Of a DNA stretch of 64,000 bases, positions 59,859 through 64,000 are shown one piece after another. The notes beneath the pieces were generated by a model that was not told the DNA's origin, made no database searches, and was given only the letters and a program-made list of their open reading frames with translations. Within the stretch, counting starts at the first letter, position 1; the number at the start of each line of letters is the position of its first letter. Both the position numbers and the translations under genes were made by a program. The stretch comes from Solwaraspora sp. WMMA2056 (GTDB taxonomy: Bacteria; Actinomycetota; Actinomycetes; Mycobacteriales; Micromonosporaceae): positions 6,448,001-6,512,000 of the forward strand of contig NZ_CP128360.1 of NCBI RefSeq assembly GCF_030345095.1. Reading direction: 5' to 3'.

Positions 59859-60389
59859 TCAGTCGGCCAGGACGAAGCCGGTGGCGGCGGCCACGCCCTC
59901 CAGGTAGCCACGGGCCCGCTCGGCCTTGGGGTAGCGGCCGACGAGCTCCCAGAAGCGGGCGTTGTGGCTCGGCACGACCAGGTGCGCCAGTTCGTGCAGC
60001 AGCACGTAGTCGATCACCCAGTCGGGCATCTCCTGGATCCGGTGGGAGATGCGGATGGTGCGGTCCGCCGGGGTGCACGACCCCCAGCGGCTGTTCTGGT
60101 TGGTGACCCAGCGCACGGTGGCGAGCTCGGCCACCCGGGCGTGCTCGGGCAGGTAGCGGTCGACGAGCCGGCGGGCCCGGCCGACGAGTTCGCTGTCCGA
60201 GCGGCGCAGTCGCTCCTCGCGGGCGGCGAGGCGGGCGAGCATCCGGTCGACCCACTCGCTCTCCTCGGCCCGGGAGAACTGGTCCGGGATGAGAATGACG
60301 ACCCGTTCGCCTTCCCGGTACGCGGACACCGTCCGGCGCCGGCGCTGACTGCGCCGCACCTCGACGACCGGCTTGCGCGCCCCCGCCAT
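59859..60389 (-). CDS. YgjP/SprT-like M48-type metalloprotease
   Basis: 176 residues from ATG 60389. VRRSQRRRRTVSAYREG, NSRWGSCTP and the zinc site LLHELAHLVVPSHNARFW (HELAH near 131) with GRYPKAERARGYL are the YgjP/WLM family pattern. The active site is complete. Function in DNA-protein crosslink repair is known for distant relatives only. Confidence 0.88.
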   Translation of the reverse strand: MAGARKPVVEVRRSQRRRRTVSAYREGERVVILIPDQFSRAEESEWVDRMLARLAAREERLRRSDSELVGRARRLVDRYLPEHARVAELATVRWVTNQNSRWGSCTPADRTIRISHRIQEMPDWVIDYVLLHELAHLVVPSHNARFWELVGRYPKAERARGYLEGVAAATGFVLAD

Positions 60390-60873
60390 CAGCGGCCCGC
60401 GCAGCCCCGGGTTTCGCTCACGATGGCACGCTAATCCGTACTGACCAGGTGAACGCAAGAGGCAACACGGTGTAGCGCGCCGGAATCACCCCTTTTGGGG
60501 GCGATTGTCGCGAAAAAAGTTAACCACTCGACCGCCCCACCTGGCGCCCGAGCCGCTATGGATCACCGTAGGCGATCGCGAAGAACTTTTCACCTCCGCC
60601 CCCCCCGCCGACAGGGCACTCGCGGAGCTTCTACCGGCGTGTCACTGCGAATCTGACTTATCCGATGTATTCCGGCATGCACACTCTCGACGTCGACTTA
60701 CTCACAGTGTCGGCGAATTGTTGACATGGAACCGCCCAGTCCTGGGTAGGGTCCGCGGACCGGCGGTCAACAGTGGCCGCGGAGAAATCCCAGCGCGCGG
60801 CGCCGCAACGGTGGCCGCGCGCGGGTGCACGCCGGGTCTGCAACCACCCGGCGACGAGACGAGGAGGGGCACC
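60390..60873. other. Intergenic region before DUF5679 gene (484 bp)
   Basis: No gene supported. 60500-60740 is notably AT-richer. TTGACA at 60721-60726 with TAGGGT at 60747-60752 is a possible promoter for the gene at 60874, though the 20-bp spacing is long. Confidence 0.45.
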
Positions 60874-61041
60874 GTGGCCGACCAGGCCCAGACCTACAAC
60901 GGTTACTGCGTGAAGTGCAAGGAAAAGCGCGACTTCGAGGGCACCGTCGCGGTGTCGAAGACCGGGATGAACATGGCCAAGGGCAAGTGCCCGGTCTGTG
61001 GCACAACAGTGAACCGGATCTTGGGCAAGGCCAAGGTCTGA
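60874..61041 (+). CDS. DUF5679 small zinc-ribbon protein
   Basis: 55 residues from GTG 60874, with GAGGAGGGG upstream. YNGYCVKCKEKRDFEG and KGKCPVCGTTVNRILGK give two CxxC knuckles of a compact zinc ribbon. DUF5679 proteins are highly conserved across actinobacteria; function unknown. Strong ribosome site and following terminator suggest high expression. Confidence 0.92.
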   Translation: MADQAQTYNGYCVKCKEKRDFEGTVAVSKTGMNMAKGKCPVCGTTVNRILGKAKV

Positions 61042-61050
61042 ACCGGCGCT

Positions 61051-61084
61051 GCGGGAAGGGGCGGCTACGGCCGCCCCTTCCCGC
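61051..61084 (+). terminator. 15-bp hairpin terminator after DUF5679
   Basis: GCGGGAAGGGGCGGC (61051-61065) pairs perfectly with 61070-61084 around TACG, 9 bp after the DUF5679 stop. Confidence 0.88.
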
Positions 61085-61233
61085 TGCGCACCGTCGGTGA
61101 CGACACCCACCGACAGAGTTACCGACGGGTTGTGGAAAACTCGCCGATTCCTGTGGACAACCGAGGGCACGGCGGCCGCCGGCTGTGGACAACGATCCGC
61201 ACACCGTTCCGTTACGGTGACAGTCTGTCATCC

Positions 61234-62298
61234 ATGACCGCCGACCCCCTGCTCCGGCCGACCCTGCTGCCCGGCCTGGCCCGCCTCTGGCGCGATCCGC
61301 ACACCCTGCAGCTCGGCGCCGACCCACGCCACGCCGTGCTGCTCGAACTCCCCGACCCGGCCCTGTCCCGGCTGCTCGACACCCTCGACGGCAGTCGCCC
61401 CGCCCGCGCCGTCCTCGACGTCGCCGGCCGGCTCGGGATCCCCCGTGAGCAGGCGCAGCAGCTGCTCGACACGCTCGCCGGCAACGGACTCGTCGTCGGC
61501 GCGCACACCCTGCTCCCGGCCAACCTGCCCGCACCGGCCCGACGCCGGCTCACCACCGAAGCGACCGCACTGGCGCTGCGCCGGCCGGGCAGCCCTGCCA
61601 CGCCCGCCCAGATCCTCCGGCGCCGCCAGCGCGCCCGGATCGTGCTGACCGGTAGGGGCCGGCTCGTCCGACCGCTCGCCGTCACCCTGGCCGAATCCGG
61701 GATCGGGCACCTCGGCCTCGACCTGCCCACACCGGAACACGTCCGTGACGACGTCGCCCGCGCGGTCGAGCAGGTCGCCCCGGAGACCCGCACCGCCCCG
61801 GTGCGGCCCGGCCCGCTCGGCCCGGCCGACCTGGTCGTCCTGCTCGGCGTCGACCGCCCGGCCAACCTGGTCGCGGCGGGCCTCGCCCGCCGCCGGCAGG
61901 CGCACCTGCTGATCGACGTCCGGGACCGTACGCCGGTGGTCGGCCCGCTCGTACCCACCCCCGGCGCGCCCTGTCTACACTGCCTCGACCTGCACCGACA
62001 GGACCGCGACCCGGGCTGGCGGCAGCTCGCCGCCCAGCTGTGCGCGATCGGCCCGGCGACCACCTGTGACGCCGCCACGCTGCTCGCCGCCGTGAGCATC
62101 GGCACCGCCGAGATCCTGAGTTTCGTCGACGGTGGGAGCCCGGAGACCATCGGAGCGGCGGTCGAGGTGCACGCCCCCGCCCAGCTGCGCCGACGGGCCT
62201 GGTCGGTGCACCCGCGCTGCCCCTGCCAGCGCCGGCCGGCCCCCCGCCGTGGCATGAGCCACGTTCAGGGAGGGGTCACCGTACGCGATCGTCGGTAA
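61234..62298 (+). CDS. Cyclodehydratase-like (ThiF/E1 fold) protein
   Basis: 354 residues from ATG 61234. The N-terminal part (RDPHTLQLGADPRHAVLL, LLDTLDGSRPARAVL) matches the peptide-binding winged domain of TOMM cyclodehydratase partners. A Rossmann-like middle (ARIVLTGRGRLVRPLAVTLA) lacks the ATP-binding residues of active E1 enzymes. Zinc Cys are PCLHCLDLH and a final HPRCPC. No precursor peptide or YcaO gene is nearby, so a RiPP role is doubtful; the protein recurs beside ABC1 kinases in actinomycetes. Confidence 0.75.
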   Translation: MTADPLLRPTLLPGLARLWRDPHTLQLGADPRHAVLLELPDPALSRLLDTLDGSRPARAVLDVAGRLGIPREQAQQLLDTLAGNGLVVGAHTLLPANLPAPARRRLTTEATALALRRPGSPATPAQILRRRQRARIVLTGRGRLVRPLAVTLAESGIGHLGLDLPTPEHVRDDVARAVEQVAPETRTAPVRPGPLGPADLVVLLGVDRPANLVAAGLARRRQAHLLIDVRDRTPVVGPLVPTPGAPCLHCLDLHRQDRDPGWRQLAAQLCAIGPATTCDAATLLAAVSIGTAEILSFVDGGSPETIGAAVEVHAPAQLRRRAWSVHPRCPCQRRPAPRRGMSHVQGGVTVRDRR

Positions 62299-62308
62299 CA
62301 ATGGCCAG

Positions 62309-63637
62309 GTGACCGATATCCCGCGCTGGGCCGTGTCCAGGACCGCCAAGCTCGCCGCGCTGCCGCTGGGCTTCGCCGGCCGTACCGTCCTGGGGCTGGG
62401 CAAGCGGGTCACCGGGCTCGCCTCCGACGTGATCTCCACCGAGATCCAGGAACGCACCGCCGAGCAGTTGTTCAGCGTCCTCGGACAGCTCAAGGGCGGT
62501 GCGATGAAGGCCGGCCAGGCGCTGTCGGTGTTCGAGGCGGCGCTGCCCGAGGAGCTGGCGGCACCGTACCGGCAGGCGCTGACCAAGCTCCAGGAGGCGG
62601 CCCCGCCGCTGCCGGCCGGCAGCGTGCACAAGGTCCTCGCCGAGCAGCTCGGCGCCGACTGGCGGGAGAAGTTCGTCGAGTTCGACGACCACCCGGCCGC
62701 CGCCGCCAGCATCGGGCAGGTGCACCGGGCCCGCTGGCACGACGGCTCACCCGAGGGCCGACCGGTCGCGGTCAAGGTGCAGTATCCGGGGGCCGGCGAC
62801 GCGCTGCTCGCCGATTTCAAACAGCTGTCCCGGCTGAGCGCCATGTTCCGGGCGATCCAGCCGGGGCTGGACATCAAACCACTGCTCAACGAGTTGCGGG
62901 ACCGGCTCGCCGAGGAGTTGGACTACGAGCTGGAAGCCGAGTCGCAACGGGCGTTCGCGTCGGCGTACGCCGACGACGACCAGATCCGGGTGCCGGCGGT
63001 GCTGGCCGCGGCACCCCGGGTCCTGGTCACCGAGTGGATCGACGGTACGCCGCTGTCGAAGATCATCTCAGCGGGCAGCGCCGAGGAACGGGACCGGGCC
63101 GGGCTGCTGATGGCGGTGCTGCACTTCTCCGCACCGGCGCGGGCCGGGCTGCTGCACGCCGACCCGCATCCGGGCAACTTCCGGCTGATGGCCGACGGCC
63201 GGCTCGGGGTGGTCGACTTCGGGGCGGTCGCCCGGCTGCCGGGCGGGCACCCCGAGCCGATCGGGCGGCTGGTCCGGCTGGCCCTCGACGGCGACGCCGA
63301 CGCGGTGGTGGCCGGGCTGCGCGACGAGGGTTTCATCAAGCCCGACGATCCGATCGACGCGCCCGCGGTGCTCGAGTTCCTGCTGCCGATGCTGGCGCCG
63401 CTGGCCGCCGAGGAGTTCCAGTTCACCCGGCAGTGGCTGCGGGAGGAGGCGGCCCGACTGGCCAACCCGAAGTCACCGGCGTACCAGTTGAGCCGGCACC
63501 TGAACCTGCCGCCGGCGTACCTGCTGATCCACCGGGTCACGCTCGGCTCGATCGGGGTGCTCAGCCAACTGGAGGCGAGGGCGGCGTACCGCGAGGTCGT
63601 ACAGCGGTGGCTGCCGGGCTTCGCACCGGTGGACTGA
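62309..63637 (+). CDS. ABC1/UbiB-family atypical kinase
   Basis: 442 residues from GTG 62309. KGGAMKAGQALSVFE (KxGQ motif), PAAAASIGQVHRA (Ala-rich loop), VAVKVQYPG (Lys), LLHADPHPGNF (catalytic loop) and GVVDFG (metal Asp) are all intact. UbiB kinases act in quinone or lipid metabolism; actinomycetes lack ubiquinone, so a menaquinone or lipid role is inference. Starts 11 bp after the cyclodehydratase-like gene. Confidence 0.92.
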   Translation: MTDIPRWAVSRTAKLAALPLGFAGRTVLGLGKRVTGLASDVISTEIQERTAEQLFSVLGQLKGGAMKAGQALSVFEAALPEELAAPYRQALTKLQEAAPPLPAGSVHKVLAEQLGADWREKFVEFDDHPAAAASIGQVHRARWHDGSPEGRPVAVKVQYPGAGDALLADFKQLSRLSAMFRAIQPGLDIKPLLNELRDRLAEELDYELEAESQRAFASAYADDDQIRVPAVLAAAPRVLVTEWIDGTPLSKIISAGSAEERDRAGLLMAVLHFSAPARAGLLHADPHPGNFRLMADGRLGVVDFGAVARLPGGHPEPIGRLVRLALDGDADAVVAGLRDEGFIKPDDPIDAPAVLEFLLPMLAPLAAEEFQFTRQWLREEAARLANPKSPAYQLSRHLNLPPAYLLIHRVTLGSIGVLSQLEARAAYREVVQRWLPGFAPVD

Positions 63638-63670
63638 ACCAGCGCAGGACGGTGAACTCCGACAGCGTGC

Positions 63671-63700
63671 GGGCCGCGCAGTGCGTGCACTGCGCGGCCC
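63671..63700. terminator. 14-bp GC hairpin
   Basis: GGGCCGCGCAGTGC (63671-63684) pairs with 63687-63700 around GT, 34 bp after the ABC1 kinase stop. Confidence 0.6.
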
Positions 63701-63725
63701 GGTAGTCGATGGTGTCGTAGGTGCT

Positions 63726-63759
63726 GCCGGTGGCGCACCGCATGCGGTGCGCCACCGGC
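63726..63759. terminator. 34-bp perfect palindrome
   Basis: GCCGGTGGCGCACCGCA is followed directly by its reverse complement. It lies between convergent genes ending at 63637 and 63764; a bidirectional terminator is likely. Confidence 0.7.
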
Positions 63760-63763
63760 GCGG

Positions 63764-63907
63764 TCAGCGCCCGCCCAGGGTGCGGGCCCAGTGCTGCCGG
63801 GCCTGCATCGCGACGGAACGGGCGGGTCGGGTTGCCTCAGTACGCGCGGTGCCGGCCTGAGGCGATCGCATTCGCGCCCGGGAGAGCGCTTCGTAGAGTA
63901 GATGCAT
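63764..63907 (-). CDS. Small basic hypothetical protein (47 aa)
   Basis: MHLLYEALSRARMRSPQ begins a 47-residue Arg/Ala-rich helical product from ATG 63907, with GGAG 8 bases upstream and TGA at 63764-63766. The N-terminus resembles short proteins common in Micromonosporaceae. Function unknown; it may bind nucleic acid because of its charge. Confidence 0.6.
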   Translation of the reverse strand: MHLLYEALSRARMRSPQAGTARTEATRPARSVAMQARQHWARTLGGR

Positions 63908-64000
63908 GACGGTTTCTCCAGTTACGGTCGGTGCGCTGTAGCCCGGTAGCGCCGGGCTGTCGGTTCGGGCCGGCGGCGCGCCGGCGATCCTCGTGGTCGG

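Noticed and set aside
61234-62298. RiPP (thiazole/oxazole peptide) biosynthetic cluster
   Set aside because: Only a cyclodehydratase-like partner is present; no YcaO, dehydrogenase or precursor peptide gene was found nearby.
63561-63743. Minus-strand frame with CTHC near the ABC1 kinase end
   Set aside because: It starts inside a palindrome, overlaps the kinase gene by 77 bp and has no clear ribosome site; the Cys pair arises from a hairpin sequence.

Overview
The window looks like a chromosomal segment of a high-GC actinomycete, most likely of the family Micromonosporaceae. Support comes from the GC-rich codon use with frequent GTG starts, an initiator tRNA-Met with encoded CCA beside a UPF0182 gene, a YlbL-type PDZ-Lon protein, a DUF2342 zincin, DUF5679, GPP34 and DUF397/XRE proteins, and many overlapping ATGA/GTGA gene pairs. 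This placement is inference; no 16S rRNA gene is present.

Layout. 1-4.7 kb: a partial secreted beta-helix polysaccharide-active protein diverges from a sugar-binding lipoprotein across a LacI-type palindrome, followed by an XRE-TPR regulator bracketed by two matching palindromes. 4.6-7.9 kb: a copper-type operon (YcnI, CopC-CopD fusion, second DUF1775 protein). 8-16 kb: accessory genes (GNAT, GPP34, a zinc-ribbon protein, two divergent DUF4360 proteins, DUF6745, and a two-gene set whose second gene is frameshifted). 16-20.8 kb: two MerR modules (SDR; MDR reductase) around a CcdA/TlpA-like pair and a MOSC protein. 20.8-24.1 kb: gene debris (response-regulator and lectin remnants, a 36-bp perfect palindrome), a CYTH protein and two type II toxin-antitoxin pairs, each with a palindrome at its promoter.

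24.2-33.1 kb is an old, diverged tandem duplication. Each copy has a three-gene minus-strand unit (membrane zinc-ribbon protein, small Cys protein, GNAT), a divergent NAD-epimerase, an Imm1-type immunity gene and cutA. Copy A also carries an XRE regulator and a DddA-like (SCP1.201-type) cytidine deaminase toxin just upstream of its Imm1 gene. Copy B has lost both and keeps an orphan immunity gene, with the last codons of the toxin fused to its epimerase. A remnant of the 3' end of the XRE gene marks the duplication junction, and the intact XRE-DUF397 pair follows copy B.

36.2-47.7 kb is a defence island on the minus strand: a Mokosh type I-like pair (kinase-helicase fusion plus PLD nuclease), then a complete type I restriction-modification operon in the order hsdR-hsdS-hsdM. 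The kinase-helicase and PLD genes are visibly AT-richer than the surroundings.

48-53 kb holds a plus-strand run of SDR, membrane protein, HpcH/HpaI aldolase, 2OG-Fe(II) oxygenase and further membrane/hypothetical genes. 53.3-63.9 kb is core-like: initiator tRNA, UPF0182, PDZ-Lon, DUF2342, YgjP-like protease, DUF5679, a cyclodehydratase-like protein beside an ABC1 kinase, and a 47-residue protein at the right end.
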